Of a DNA stretch of 64,000 bases, positions 43,375-52,644 are shown piece after piece. This stretch comes from Empedobacter tilapiae (GTDB taxonomy: Bacteria > Bacteroidota > Bacteroidia > Flavobacteriales > Weeksellaceae): contig NZ_SRPE01000014.1 in the NCBI RefSeq assembly GCF_004785645.1, positions 25,017 to 89,016 of the forward strand, in the 5' to 3' direction. Made by a program: the position numbers and the translations under genes. How positions within the stretch are numbered: the first letter of the stretch is position 1; each line of letters starts with the position of its first letter. Below the pieces are notes generated by a model. The model saw nothing but the letters and a program-made list of their open reading frames with translations, had not been told where the DNA came from and searched no databases.

Positions 43375-44007
43375 ATGATAAAAATAGCAATTACAGACGA
43401 TCATCCTTTATTATTAGAAGGTTTACGAAATATTTTAAGCAATCAACCTAACTTACAAGTCGTCGATTGTTATGCCTCGGCCCAACAATTACAAGAAGCT
43501 TTAAAAACAAATGAAATTGATATTCTTTTGTTAGACATCAACCTTTCTGATACAAATAGTATTGAATTGATTAAACCTTTTAAGAAAAAGTATCCAGATA
43601 TGCACATTATTATGTTGAGTGTACATAATGAATATGCTGTAATTAATAGTTGTTTGGAAGAAGGTGCTTCAGGTTATATTCAGAAAAATGCTTCTGTTGA
43701 TGAAATTTTAGACGGAATTAATTCAATCTTTGATGGGAACAAATTTCTATGCTCGCAAACTAAAAATGTGATGAGTAAAAAGGAAAAAGATGGATTGAAT
43801 ACCATTCCAAAATTAACTCGTCGTGAAAAAGAAGTCTTGCTTGAAGCAGCACAAGGTTTAACAACTCAACAAATTGCTGATAAATTATTTATAAGTACGC
43901 ATACGGTAGATAGTCATCGTAAAAATTTGATTGAAAAGTTTAAAACATCAAATTTAAGTTCTGCTATTACATCTGCAATAGAATATGGGCTAATTACAAA
44001 GCCTTAA
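43375..44007 (+). CDS. NarL-family response regulator
   Basis: 210 residues. The receiver domain has Asp54 in DILLLDINLSD, an acidic pair in IAITDDHPLL and Lys in GYIQKNASVDE. The C-terminal LuxR HTH is LTRREKEVLLEAAQGLTTQQ, then HTVDSHRKNLIEKF. It is the partner of the kinase just upstream. Downstream lies a 337-bp gap with two hairpins. Confidence 0.95.
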   Translation: MIKIAITDDHPLLLEGLRNILSNQPNLQVVDCYASAQQLQEALKTNEIDILLLDINLSDTNSIELIKPFKKKYPDMHIIMLSVHNEYAVINSCLEEGASGYIQKNASVDEILDGINSIFDGNKFLCSQTKNVMSKKEKDGLNTIPKLTRREKEVLLEAAQGLTTQQIADKLFISTHTVDSHRKNLIEKFKTSNLSSAITSAIEYGLITKP

Positions 44008-44125
44008 AAAAATCACTATTTATAGGTATTTTCTAAGAACTGGAATTTTATCAATTTTGAAAAAGTAAAACAACAACCAAATAAGATTACTAACCAATTC
44101 TTATTACCTTAACTACATTCTTATT

Positions 44126-44160
44126 AAAAATCGCTTAGTCTCTACTTAAGCGATTTTTTT
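44126..44160 (+). terminator. Terminator after the two-component pair
   Basis: Arms aaaaatcgctta and taagcgattttt enclose a nine-base loop and are followed by a T run. Confidence 0.8.
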
Positions 44161-44288
44161 ATCCATCTTTTAAAGAAATTAGCTAATTATAGGGATTTTA
44201 TACTTCCTCATTATTTTAGATTTTTGATATACAGTTGATTCTAATCATAGAAAAAAATGAGTCATTACTAACCTACCTATTCCTTAAG

Positions 44289-44326
44289 AATCGCTCTATT
44301 GTATTTTTTATAATCAAAGAGCGATT
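44289..44326. terminator. Second hairpin of the 44-kb gap
   Basis: Arms aatcgctct (44289-44297) and agagcgatt (44318-44326) enclose a 20-base AT-rich loop. The stem words echo those of the previous terminator, so the two may be degenerate copies. The rest of the 44008-44344 gap shows nothing. Confidence 0.5.
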
Positions 44327-44344
44327 TATTTTAAAATTTTAATC

Positions 44345-44887
44345 ATGAAAAAAATATTATATATACTTCCATTATTACTGTTTACTTGCAATAATCATCA
44401 AGCAAACCAAGACAATATTTTAATTAATAAAGATTGGGAAATAGAAGGTTTGAAACTCAATCAATCTACAATTAAAGATTTTGAAAAATTTTGTCAAACC
44501 AAAAACATTACGTTTAAAAAAGATTCAATTGATTTCTTTGGTAACCTAAGCGATACGATAGAATATTGCGGAAATGATTACAATTTGCAAACAATTACTT
44601 ATAAATTTTGGAACGAATCTTTGGGAATAAATTTTTATTTCCAAAAAAAATATTTTTCTGATTCTATTTTATTTAAGAATTACGACATATCAAAGTTTCA
44701 AAACATTCAATTTCAACAAGATTTCACGAATATTATTTCAAAAAAACAATTAGGAAAGTACTTTTCTAGAGATCAACAAACGAATTTATACGAAACGAAA
44801 GTTAATCAAAACAATGTCTTAATTGGAGCTGTAGCACTAGATAAAGAAACATACGAGATCAAGGTTTTAAAAGTTTACCAAGATTAA
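44345..44887 (+). CDS. Lipoprotein of unknown function
   Basis: 180 residues with a short lipoprotein signal (LLLFTCNNHQ). The rest is a mixed alpha/beta protein with no family I recognise. It opens a run of small, mostly orphan genes (44.3-53.2 kb) that includes several immunity-like proteins. Confidence 0.65.
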   Translation: MKKILYILPLLLFTCNNHQANQDNILINKDWEIEGLKLNQSTIKDFEKFCQTKNITFKKDSIDFFGNLSDTIEYCGNDYNLQTITYKFWNESLGINFYFQKKYFSDSILFKNYDISKFQNIQFQQDFTNIISKKQLGKYFSRDQQTNLYETKVNQNNVLIGAVALDKETYEIKVLKVYQD

Positions 44888-44911
44888 TTTCTATCAAAAA
44901 TTTATCAACTA

Positions 44912-45664
44912 ATGAAACAACAATTAAAACCAATTATTATTCCTGTTATCGCTGATTATGTTTTGAGTCCAATTGTGATTTATGGAGAAGATTTCACATC
45001 AATCAATTTTGAAACTGAAGACGAAGAATTTGGTCGAATTACCATTCAAAATATGGATGCAATTAAGATTTGTCGTGGAGAGCTTCCTCCTTATGATAAT
45101 CCTACAGAAATCAATGATTATATTGTTGGCACTTGGGTATACAAAGTCGAAAATTCGGAATGGCTACAAGAACGCTATAGGTATGAAAAAAGATATTACG
45201 AACTATCATACGAATGGGGCAATTCTGTGGAAGAAATGTTAACAGATTATACGCATTATTTCTTTCGTTTTCATGACGAGTTTATAGAAGTTATCGCAAA
45301 AGGATTTTGGTACGAACAAGCTAAAGAATCCTTTCTAGGAAAACCTTTAACAAAGAATCATCCTTTTCTTCCTATTGAAAATTGTTTTACGGACGAGTTG
45401 ATCGTTGGCGACAGAAAATACTTTTTCAATTATAATACTCTCCCTGTAGCAACCTTAGAAAAGCATGCAAAATTCTGTCAACAAAAGTTAATTGAAGTTT
45501 GGTTATCCTTATCTAAAGATGATTTCATTGAAGGGAGTTTACGCATCAAAAATATAAAGGATCAAACAATATCATTTTATCAACCAACTTTCGGGAAAGC
45601 AATAATTATAAAAAAAGGAATTGCAACCATTGATGATTTAAAAAACTATTTAAAAACAAAGTAA
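44912..45664 (+). CDS. Cytoplasmic hypothetical protein
   Basis: 250 residues, no signal peptide, acidic N-terminal half (FTSINFETEDEEFGRITIQN) and aromatic middle (THYFFRFHDEFIEVIAKGFW). The composition and position in a run of immunity-like genes suggest an immunity or accessory protein, but there is no direct motif. It is 24 bp after the lipoprotein gene. Confidence 0.6.
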   Translation: MKQQLKPIIIPVIADYVLSPIVIYGEDFTSINFETEDEEFGRITIQNMDAIKICRGELPPYDNPTEINDYIVGTWVYKVENSEWLQERYRYEKRYYELSYEWGNSVEEMLTDYTHYFFRFHDEFIEVIAKGFWYEQAKESFLGKPLTKNHPFLPIENCFTDELIVGDRKYFFNYNTLPVATLEKHAKFCQQKLIEVWLSLSKDDFIEGSLRIKNIKDQTISFYQPTFGKAIIIKKGIATIDDLKNYLKTK

Positions 45665-45761
45665 TAACACGACAATGAATTCACTACTTCCAAACAAAAT
45701 CTACTCTTGTTGTAAAAGAATAATTCGGTTTACTAATATTTAGTATCAAAAATATACAACT

Positions 45762-47222
45762 ATGAAAAAAAGCTTAATCATATATCTTATAAATTTCTTT
45801 GTTATTACAGCTTGCGCACAAGAATCAAAATCTATAAATTCTGATGCAGTTAATTGGATTCCCTATTTAACAAAGAATGGCGATTACATTTATGTTGACA
45901 AAAACTTAAAACAACAAATAAATACTTCATTCGCATACGCTCAAAAATTTACAGAAACTGGATACGCAATTGTAAGCGATAAAAACCGAAAAGATGCTGT
46001 TATTGATTCTTATGGTAACATTATTATTGATTACACAGAAGAATCTATTAGTCTAAATACGATTAACAACCTTACATTAATAAAAAAGGAACTTGAATAC
46101 GATAAGAAAATGCCTGTGTGGAAATGGGATTGGAATATTATGGGAGGTGATATCAAAAAATCACAAACGTATAAAAAAACTGAAATTCTCGTTTTAGAAA
46201 CTAATCAATTGATTCTTTCAGAAGATGTTCCTTACGATGAAGAAGACTTTAATATTGGCTATTATTCTTTTGATGGAAATCATATTCTAATGAACGATAA
46301 CTTGTATGAAATTAAAAATAACAAGTTCAAGAAATTAAAATCAAACATTGATAGAGCATTGGATAAAGGTCGATATATTCCGACTAGTTCAGAGAAATTT
46401 AATATTCACGACATCAAAACCAAGAAGCCTATTTTAGCAGATTTAGTTGAAACCAAGAAGATAGAAGTGGCTTTGAATAAGCAACTTTTTGTTTTAGATT
46501 CTATTAATCAAGATCGTTATGCTCCAGATGTTCCAAAGCTTTTACAAAATCTGCAAACAAAGGAGATTTATATTTATCCAGAATACGACAAAGCTTTTCC
46601 AAAGGAAATAAAAAATGTTTCAGCGGAGCAACTTGCCTTTTTGAAAGATGTTTCTTTGGTTTATTCAGTCAACAATTCTCCTTATTTTATTTTAGGAAGA
46701 TTCAATTATGATCATTCAGTTTGGGCTTATGATTGGCTTTATATTGATCAAGAAGGAAATGTATTGGATAAAATCAATGTCAAAGATTTCTTTATTCTAG
46801 ATCGCGTTGGTTATTTAGTTTGGCCTGACAAACACATGATTTTACCGAAAAATGAAATAAAAAAATACAATAAAATTGGGAAAATAAGCTCTGTTTACAA
46901 CAACGAAAATCTATATATTATTAATACATGTAATGAACAAAATGGTGAGAAAAAAGGTCTTTGGAATATAAAAACCAATCGTTGGGAATTAGAGCCTATC
47001 TATTCTTCAATTCAGTCGTTAGATTCAAAAAATAATATATATGCTTTGAAAAAGGAAAAAACTGAAGCGTATATTTTATTCAATCTGAAAACCTTAAAAC
47101 AAATTGGTGATAAATCCTATGATTTTATATATAGCAATGGTTTTGCACACATTAAAAAGCCAAATAATGAAGATTTGTATTTCTACATTGATATCAAAAC
47201 TGGAAAAGAGTATAGAGATTAA
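45762..47222 (+). CDS. WG-repeat-like secreted or lipoprotein
   Basis: 486 residues. The signal ends in a lipobox-like FVITACAQESK. The mature part has degenerate repeats of the WG type: WIPYLTKNGDYIYVDKNLKQ, RKDAVIDSYGNIIIDYTEES, EKKGLWNIKTNRWELEPIYS. WG repeats form beta-propeller-like structures on the cell surface or in the periplasm. No enzyme part is visible. Confidence 0.6.
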   Translation: MKKSLIIYLINFFVITACAQESKSINSDAVNWIPYLTKNGDYIYVDKNLKQQINTSFAYAQKFTETGYAIVSDKNRKDAVIDSYGNIIIDYTEESISLNTINNLTLIKKELEYDKKMPVWKWDWNIMGGDIKKSQTYKKTEILVLETNQLILSEDVPYDEEDFNIGYYSFDGNHILMNDNLYEIKNNKFKKLKSNIDRALDKGRYIPTSSEKFNIHDIKTKKPILADLVETKKIEVALNKQLFVLDSINQDRYAPDVPKLLQNLQTKEIYIYPEYDKAFPKEIKNVSAEQLAFLKDVSLVYSVNNSPYFILGRFNYDHSVWAYDWLYIDQEGNVLDKINVKDFFILDRVGYLVWPDKHMILPKNEIKKYNKIGKISSVYNNENLYIINTCNEQNGEKKGLWNIKTNRWELEPIYSSIQSLDSKNNIYALKKEKTEAYILFNLKTLKQIGDKSYDFIYSNGFAHIKKPNNEDLYFYIDIKTGKEYRD

Positions 47223-47224
47223 CA

Positions 47225-47519
47225 ATGAGAAATAGTTTTAGGAAAATAGTAGTAAACGAGATGGATTTTAATTGGCTATTCCATAATATTATTAAAATAA
47301 GACCTGATAATCAGCGCCAAAATAAATTAGAAATTAATTTTGGTTATTATGATTCTTGGCTTTATGTGAATGACAAAGAAAACAAACCAGGTGATTAAGC
47401 CTGCTTTTATCCGAAAATGCATTGAAGAAGCAATAAAACTTGGCTGGAATACAGATTTGAAAAGTGGCTTATTTAAAGTAAAATATCGTAACAAAACGTT
47501 TATAAAAGACAACAAATAA
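47225..47519 (+). pseudogene. Frameshifted small hypothetical gene
   Basis: From the ATG at 47225 a 57-codon frame (MRNSFRKIVVNEMDFNWLFH to FGYYDSWLYVNDKENKPGD) ends at 47398. From 47391 the next frame continues as VIKPAFIRKCIEEAIKLGWN to KTFIKDNK and stops at 47519. The two halves read as one protein of a small Bacteroidetes family whose members join a YDDWLYVND-like part to an IEEAIKLGW-like part, from memory. One base inserted near 47390 would explain the break. Confidence 0.7.
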
Positions 47520-47540
47520 TAACCAAAAATTTAAATAAAT

Positions 47541-48090
47541 ATGAAAAAATTACAACCTTTAAAAGAACGAATTAAAACTAATCTTAAGAAAGCCTTTTTA
47601 GATATAAAAAGCCAAATTAACGAGGAGAGATTATATATTTTTGCTGGGACGTGTGGAAGATATTGAAGGACAATATTTTTGTACCGCATCTACATTGAAA
47701 GAGTTAAAAACTAATTTCGAAAATGATTCAACCTATTACTCTACATTTTGGGATGCTTCGGAACTTGAATTATCTGCTGATTATAATGACATTAATTATG
47801 ATGAATTGAAAAACTATCTGGATAATTCAACTGAAAGAGAATATAATCAGTTACGCGAAGAATATGATCAAATTTTAATCGATTCTTTAACTGAATTAAA
47901 AAACGAAGGATTATTTGACAATGAAATTCCAGAATTTTCTGTATTTGTTCAATATGTTGATGAAGGTTTTGATATTGAAAACAGCAGCTATACAGCAATA
48001 AATGGAACAGAATTTTTAGAAAAATTCAAAAATAGATTTGATAAAAAAGACGATTCTTTGACTGAAATTTTAATAAAGAAATATAATTAA
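47541..48090 (+). pseudogene. Frameshifted DUF4303-like gene
   Basis: The ATG at 47541 opens MKKLQPLKERIKTNLKKAFL to NEERLYIFAGTCGRY and stops at 47664. From about 47650 another frame carries DIEGQYFCTASTLKELKTNF to ILIKKYN, stopping at 48090. The joined product resembles DUF4303 proteins, and the C-terminal half of the gene at 51216 is similar (LTELKNEGLFDNE versus LRDLKNEGYFNDQ). DUF4303 and SMI1 domains are typical of polymorphic-toxin immunity genes. Confidence 0.7.
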
Positions 48091-48145
48091 GTTTAGTATT
48101 GATTAAACTATAAAGTTAAATTTTAACGAAATCATCATTAAAAAA

Positions 48146-48678
48146 ATGAAATTACTCTATTTACTAATTTTATTCCCTCTTTTAAATTGTTCTGGACAGA
48201 GCAATTTAAAAATAAAAACCATAATCACTAAACCTACTCGCATAACTTCACAAAATCTCGAAACAGGAAGAACTTATACCCGATCCACTTATCTTCCAGT
48301 TACGAAAACCTTAGAACATGCCATTTTAGTGCAAAGCAAAGCCGAAAAAACGTTGACCTTTTTATTGCAAGGAAATATCACATCTCAAGGACTTTCCATC
48401 AATAAAGTAAAAAAAAACGTTTTGAAAAAGCTGAACAAGTTGGAGATTCCATCACATTGAAATTTTATGTAGAGATCGTCAATATTGCTGGAAAAGAAGG
48501 CGCAACGATCAAAGGATATAATTACTCGAAAGAAGAAAATTATAACATTCCAAAAGATGTAAAAGTGATTAATATTGAATTGTACGAAGATCGTCTCTCA
48601 CAACGAACGGGTTCAAAACATCCAAAATTGAAACTTGTTGCACAACAAATATTCGACATAAATGATGTAATAATATGA
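48146..48678 (+). pseudogene. Lipoprotein gene split by an A-run frameshift
   Basis: The first frame (48146-48460) encodes a lipoprotein start (LILFPLLNCSGQSN) and runs to a stop after GLSINKVKK. The second frame continues as RFEKAEQVGDSITLKFYVEI to FDINDVII and stops at 48678. The join falls at a run of nine A residues at 48409-48417. Adding one A restores a single protein of about 177 residues. Pseudogene, sequencing error, or slippage-controlled expression are all possible. Confidence 0.7.
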
Positions 48679-48745
48679 TTTAATTAAATAACATACATTG
48701 AAATTTTGAAATATTAACAGTATAAAAGATTTAGTTAAATTCTAT

Positions 48746-48753
48746 TACATTTG
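48746..48753 (+). promoter_or_regulatory. Putative -7 box before the AraC gene
   Basis: TACATTTG fits TAnnTTTG and lies 17 bp before the TTG start at 48771. A ttag word about 12 bp further upstream may stand for a weak -33 box. Confidence 0.4.
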
Positions 48754-48770
48754 TTTAAAATGAGACTGTT

Positions 48771-49595
48771 TTGACCATCGATTTACAATTATTTGATGCT
48801 GATAATTTTACAGAAAATGAAATTTCTTCTCCTTATTATTCTATTGTAATAATAGAAGGATCTATTGATTTTCTGATTGATTTTAATAAATATTCAATAA
48901 ATGGAAAAGCTCTAATTTTTCTTTCTCCTTATCAATTATTACAATGGAAAAATAATAATTCTATTGATTTTAAAATTTTGAAATTTCATGGAGATTTTTA
49001 TTGCATAGAATACCATAAAGAAGAAGTTGCTTGCAATGGAATTTTGTTTAATTCGATTTATGAAACGCCTTTTGTAAATGTTTCTGATATTATTTTCAAC
49101 GAAATTCAATGGATTATCGATAAAATGAAACCGTTACAAAATGCTACTTTTTCACATGATATAGCTGTTTCTAAAACATATTTACAACTTATTTTAGCCT
49201 TAAGTAGCCGAGAAAAACAACTACAAAACAAGATAAATTCTCATAAAATATCAGATACGTTAAACTTTTATAATCTTTTAGAAAATTGTTTTATTCGTGA
49301 AAGAGCTGTTTCTTTTTATGCTTCTTATTATCATTTATCAGTTGATGCTTTCAGTAAAAAAATCAAAAAAAATTATGGAAAATCTCCGTCAAAATTGATT
49401 CAAGAACGATTGATTTTAGAAGCAAAAAAACAAATTCATTTAACATACAAAAGTATCAAAGAAATTGCTCATGATTTAGGTTTCGAAGATGAGTTTTATT
49501 TTAGTCGATATTTTAAAAAAGAAGTTGGTGTTTCACCAAAAATGTTTCGTGAACAAGTCGGGATATCTATTGTGGCAAAAAAATCCATTGAATAA
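48771..49595 (+). CDS. AraC-family transcriptional regulator
   Basis: 274 residues starting at TTG (no in-frame ATG gives a full N-terminus). A cupin-like sensor domain spans about 1-150. The C-terminal AraC HTH pair is YASYYHLSVDAFSKKIKKNY, then YKSIKEIAHDLGFEDEFYFS with the RYFKKEVGVSP end. It lies 64 bp upstream of a DUF417 membrane protein in the same direction, which it likely regulates, like RclR and RclC in enterobacteria (analogy only). Confidence 0.87.
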   Translation: MTIDLQLFDADNFTENEISSPYYSIVIIEGSIDFLIDFNKYSINGKALIFLSPYQLLQWKNNNSIDFKILKFHGDFYCIEYHKEEVACNGILFNSIYETPFVNVSDIIFNEIQWIIDKMKPLQNATFSHDIAVSKTYLQLILALSSREKQLQNKINSHKISDTLNFYNLLENCFIRERAVSFYASYYHLSVDAFSKKIKKNYGKSPSKLIQERLILEAKKQIHLTYKSIKEIAHDLGFEDEFYFSRYFKKEVGVSPKMFREQVGISIVAKKSIE

Positions 49596-49631
49596 CCTTT
49601 TTTGTCCATTTCTTTAAGAAAAGACACAATT

Positions 49632-49639
49632 TAAATTTG
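49632..49639 (+). promoter_or_regulatory. Putative -7 box before the DUF417 gene
   Basis: TAAATTTG fits TAnnTTTG and lies 20 bp before the ATG at 49660. Confidence 0.4.
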
Positions 49640-49659
49640 CATAATAAAAAAGACAAGTT

Positions 49660-50262
49660 ATGAATCAGTTACTCTTATTTTTTGCAAATTCTTCTCAAAA
49701 ATTCGTTCATTTTCTTAGAATTGCTATTGCTATTGTTATGATTTGGATTGGTGGACTTAAAGCCTTTCAATATGAAGCAGATGGTATTGTACCATTTGTC
49801 ATCAACAGTCCATTTATGAGTTTTTTTTATCAAAATGCCCGCGAAACTTCGGTAGATGAAAACGGAAAAACGGTTGCTGCTTATACGTTATATAAAAATC
49901 CAGAAGGAAAAACAATTCAAAAAAATATCAATTGGCATACAGAGAACGGAACGTATGTATTTTCTTATGGTTTAGGAACTGTAATTATAGGAATTGGTTT
50001 GTTAGTTTTATTAGGAATCTGGTTTCCTAAAATAGGTTTTTTAGGAGGTATATTAACTTTTTTGATGTCTATTGTAACTCTTTCTTTTTTAATTACTACT
50101 CCTGAAGTTTATGTACCTAATTTAGGTGGTGACTTCCCTACTCCACAATTTGGTTTCCCTTATTTATCAGGTGCTGGTAGATTAGTCTTGAAAGATATTA
50201 TCATGATGTCAGGTGGTCTTATTTGTGCATCCGAAGCTGCAAAAAGAATTTTGAAATCATAA
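49660..50262 (+). CDS. DUF417 (YkgB/RclC-like) membrane protein
   Basis: 200 residues and four hydrophobic helices. The family signature appears as IWIGGLKAFQYEADGIVPFV, then INSPFMSFFYQ. A middle helix (YGLGTVIIGIGLLVLLGIWF) and C-terminal FPYLSGAGRLVLKDIIMMSG follow. RclC homologues take part in oxidant (chlorine species) resistance in E. coli. Here only the regulator-membrane protein pairing is conserved, so the role is tentative. Confidence 0.85.
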   Translation: MNQLLLFFANSSQKFVHFLRIAIAIVMIWIGGLKAFQYEADGIVPFVINSPFMSFFYQNARETSVDENGKTVAAYTLYKNPEGKTIQKNINWHTENGTYVFSYGLGTVIIGIGLLVLLGIWFPKIGFLGGILTFLMSIVTLSFLITTPEVYVPNLGGDFPTPQFGFPYLSGAGRLVLKDIIMMSGGLICASEAAKRILKS

Positions 50263-50263
50263 A

Positions 50264-50309
50264 TAATAATAAAAATGGGAAAGTGATTTACTTTCCCATT
50301 TTTATTATT
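50264..50309. terminator. Bidirectional terminator
   Basis: Long arms around aaaaatgggaaagt and actttcccattttt with flanking AATAAT/ATTATT pairs. The right arm overlaps the 3' end of the minus-strand SRPBCC gene. Confidence 0.85.
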
Positions 50310-50832
50310 TCTCAACTAATTCTTTCAATTTTTTAAGACCTTTTCCGTACGAATCTTCCATTTGAGAATCCATCATTAATTTCATCAGATTCATAGGATA
50401 ATCCAATTCACAATCCATACTCCAAGTAACCTTTGTTGCACTTCCTTCATTCGTTAACATAATATCCGAAGTAGCATCGCTTTCAAAAGGTTTCTTAAAC
50501 ATCATTTTAGTCGCAATTTTTTGATTCGGAACCAAAGCAATAATCACATGACAACCTTGTCCAACATCGTCATTTCCTTGCCAGCAATACTCATCTCCAG
50601 GCTGTCCTTGCGTACCTGAATATGTTAATTTCAAATTAGGGTCTAAATCCATCCAAGGATTCCATTCATTAAATTTTTTCGAAGAACTTGCTTGTTCATA
50701 CACTTTTTCAATAGGTGCATTTACAACCATTGAAGTTTCAAAATGGTATTGTTTTCCTATTGCAAACATTGTAATTATTAGTATGATAATCAATCCTACA
50801 ATTACCCAAAGTATTCTTTTTAGTATTCTCAT
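50305..50832 (-). CDS. SRPBCC (START-like) family protein with membrane anchor
   Basis: 175 residues: an N-terminal membrane helix (RILWVIVGLIIILIITMFAI) and a polyketide cyclase/START-like domain with VVNAPIEKVYEQASSSKKFN and EWNPWMDLDPN. The pattern fits the polyketide_cyc2 group. Ligand unknown. It is convergent with the DUF417 gene. Confidence 0.85.
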   Translation of the reverse strand: MRILKRILWVIVGLIIILIITMFAIGKQYHFETSMVVNAPIEKVYEQASSSKKFNEWNPWMDLDPNLKLTYSGTQGQPGDEYCWQGNDDVGQGCHVIIALVPNQKIATKMMFKKPFESDATSDIMLTNEGSATKVTWSMDCELDYPMNLMKLMMDSQMEDSYGKGLKKLKELVEK

Positions 50833-51215
50833 AAAGTGTATTTTTCTATTTCACTAATTTATGTTTTATTTCAATTGAAATCATTTTTTATGTTCACTAA
50901 CTATCTCATTTAAGAGCAGTAAAAGAAACCACTCCTTGTAATTTAAATAAAGCCATACAATATCACTAATTTTGGCCAGTAAATCATTCATATTTATTTC
51001 TAATTTTAGATAAAAGAACATGAGACATAATGTTTTTTTATCAAAATGATTTAATTCTTTCTCAACGAAATGAAAAAATTATAATTGCAAAAAATAGTCA
51101 TGTAATAATTCAAATCTTGAGCATAGATTTAGAATCAAACTAGATTCAAAAAAATTGACATTATAGAATATAAAGAAGTTCACATTGCTTTTGCTTAATT
51201 TAAAAAATATCAGAA
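50833..51215. other. Intergenic region without features
   Basis: About 380 bp of AT-rich sequence between the divergent SRPBCC and SMI1/DUF4303 genes. I see no gene, repeat copy or strong hairpin. Confidence 0.4.
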
Positions 51216-52157
51216 ATGAAAAAATTAATAGAAAAACTAACAAAAATAGATCAGTTTGAAAAGAATTTGGGTTTGGACAAGACTGAAATTGAAAAATTAA
51301 ATGATTGCTTAGGTTTTGAAATTCCATTTTTTTTTGTTGAGTATTTACAACTTTTTGGTTTTAATGAAAATCTATTTTGGACAATTTTTAATGATGAAGA
51401 AGAATTTATTCAGCAAAATGAATTTATTCATGAAGAAGATAATTATAGAAATTACCTTATCATTGGTGATGAATATGCTGAAAATTTCATCTTAGTAAAC
51501 AAAGAAAATCAACAGTTATTTTTACTAGAAGATGATCATTTATTTGATTTGAAAATCACTTTTGATGAAATGCTTGATGAAATTGTAGAATCTCTACAGC
51601 CTATTAATTATGATTCCTACAAACAAATTGATACAATTTATCAATCTTTGCTTTCAAATAAAAATCTAATCGCAACAAGTATAAAATTAGCAATCGATAA
51701 TTTAAAAGAAGACGCTTCTCAAAATAATGACCTATTATACTCTATTATAATTTCGACAAACCCCAAAAACGAATATAATATTTATGGAGGAAGTTTAGAA
51801 GATTTCAAAATTGGAATTGATTCTGAAAATATTAATTATGATAAATTATGGAATACAAATTTTTCAAAATATCAGCAAAAAATTAATGATAAATTTATAG
51901 ATCAAAAGTATGACTTTACTTACATAAAGGCTTTAGAATTAATTTATCTAGATGTTTTAAGAGATCTAAAAAACGAAGGTTATTTTAACGATCAAGCTCA
52001 TAATATATCAGTATCATTAAAATCAACAGAAACAAATTTATTCCCAGAAGATTCTTATGAAGAGTCTCTTATGAAAAAGAATAATCTTACGACAAAAATC
52101 AAGCGATTTTGGGAAACTCCTTATGATAGGACTCGATTAATTATTGAAGCATTATAA
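51216..52157 (+). CDS. SMI1/KNR4-DUF4303 fusion, immunity-like protein
   Basis: 313 residues. The N-terminal 130 residues fit SMI1/KNR4 (KTEIEKLNDCLGFEIPFFFV, then NYLIIGDEYAENFILVNKEN). The C-terminal part (NNDLLYSIIISTNPKNEYNI, then LRDLKNEGYFN) fits DUF4303 and resembles the broken gene at 47541. Both domains are known mainly as immunity proteins against polymorphic toxins, and fusions of immunity domains occur as poly-immunity proteins. No toxin gene adjoins it here. Confidence 0.72.
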   Translation: MKKLIEKLTKIDQFEKNLGLDKTEIEKLNDCLGFEIPFFFVEYLQLFGFNENLFWTIFNDEEEFIQQNEFIHEEDNYRNYLIIGDEYAENFILVNKENQQLFLLEDDHLFDLKITFDEMLDEIVESLQPINYDSYKQIDTIYQSLLSNKNLIATSIKLAIDNLKEDASQNNDLLYSIIISTNPKNEYNIYGGSLEDFKIGIDSENINYDKLWNTNFSKYQQKINDKFIDQKYDFTYIKALELIYLDVLRDLKNEGYFNDQAHNISVSLKSTETNLFPEDSYEESLMKKNNLTTKIKRFWETPYDRTRLIIEAL

Positions 52158-52236
52158 AAGAAAAATTTTCTTCTTGATTCAATTAATAATTAAATTTCAA
52201 AATACTAAGTAGTTATTGTTCATTAAAAAATATTAA

Positions 52237-52644
52237 ATGAAAAAAATAATTCTATTGCTTTTTATAAGCTTTAATTTACAATCTTGTACAAAAAATCATA
52301 CCGCTGATATAGCAGCATTTACTTATTTACCATATTTCACAATGGATGTTTTATGTCAAGGTTATGATTTTGGACCAGGAGCTGGAGGAGTTTCCATAAA
52401 TGTTAATCTCAAACCAGGAGAATATCCTGTATATTGGCATGATGCAAAAGATGGCAAAAAGTATCAATCTATCAATAAAATAAAAATACCAGAAAATATT
52501 GAATATCAATATGTCGTGTTACATGTCTATGCTAATCATTTTGTTGAAGTTCGATTTACCAATAATTGGCCAGAAGCAACAGAAAAAGGTAAAATATATC
52601 GTAAACAAAATCCTCATAATTTAAAAATAAATAATGAATACTAG
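52237..52644 (+). CDS. Small lipoprotein of unknown function
   Basis: 135 residues with a lipobox (FNLQSCTKNHT). The body is beta-rich (GAGGVSINVNLKPGEYPVYW). I see a loose similarity to DUF3304-type immunity lipoproteins but cannot support it firmly. It overlaps the next gene by 11 bp, so the two are co-translated. Confidence 0.6.
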   Translation: MKKIILLLFISFNLQSCTKNHTADIAAFTYLPYFTMDVLCQGYDFGPGAGGVSINVNLKPGEYPVYWHDAKDGKKYQSINKIKIPENIEYQYVVLHVYANHFVEVRFTNNWPEATEKGKIYRKQNPHNLKINNEY

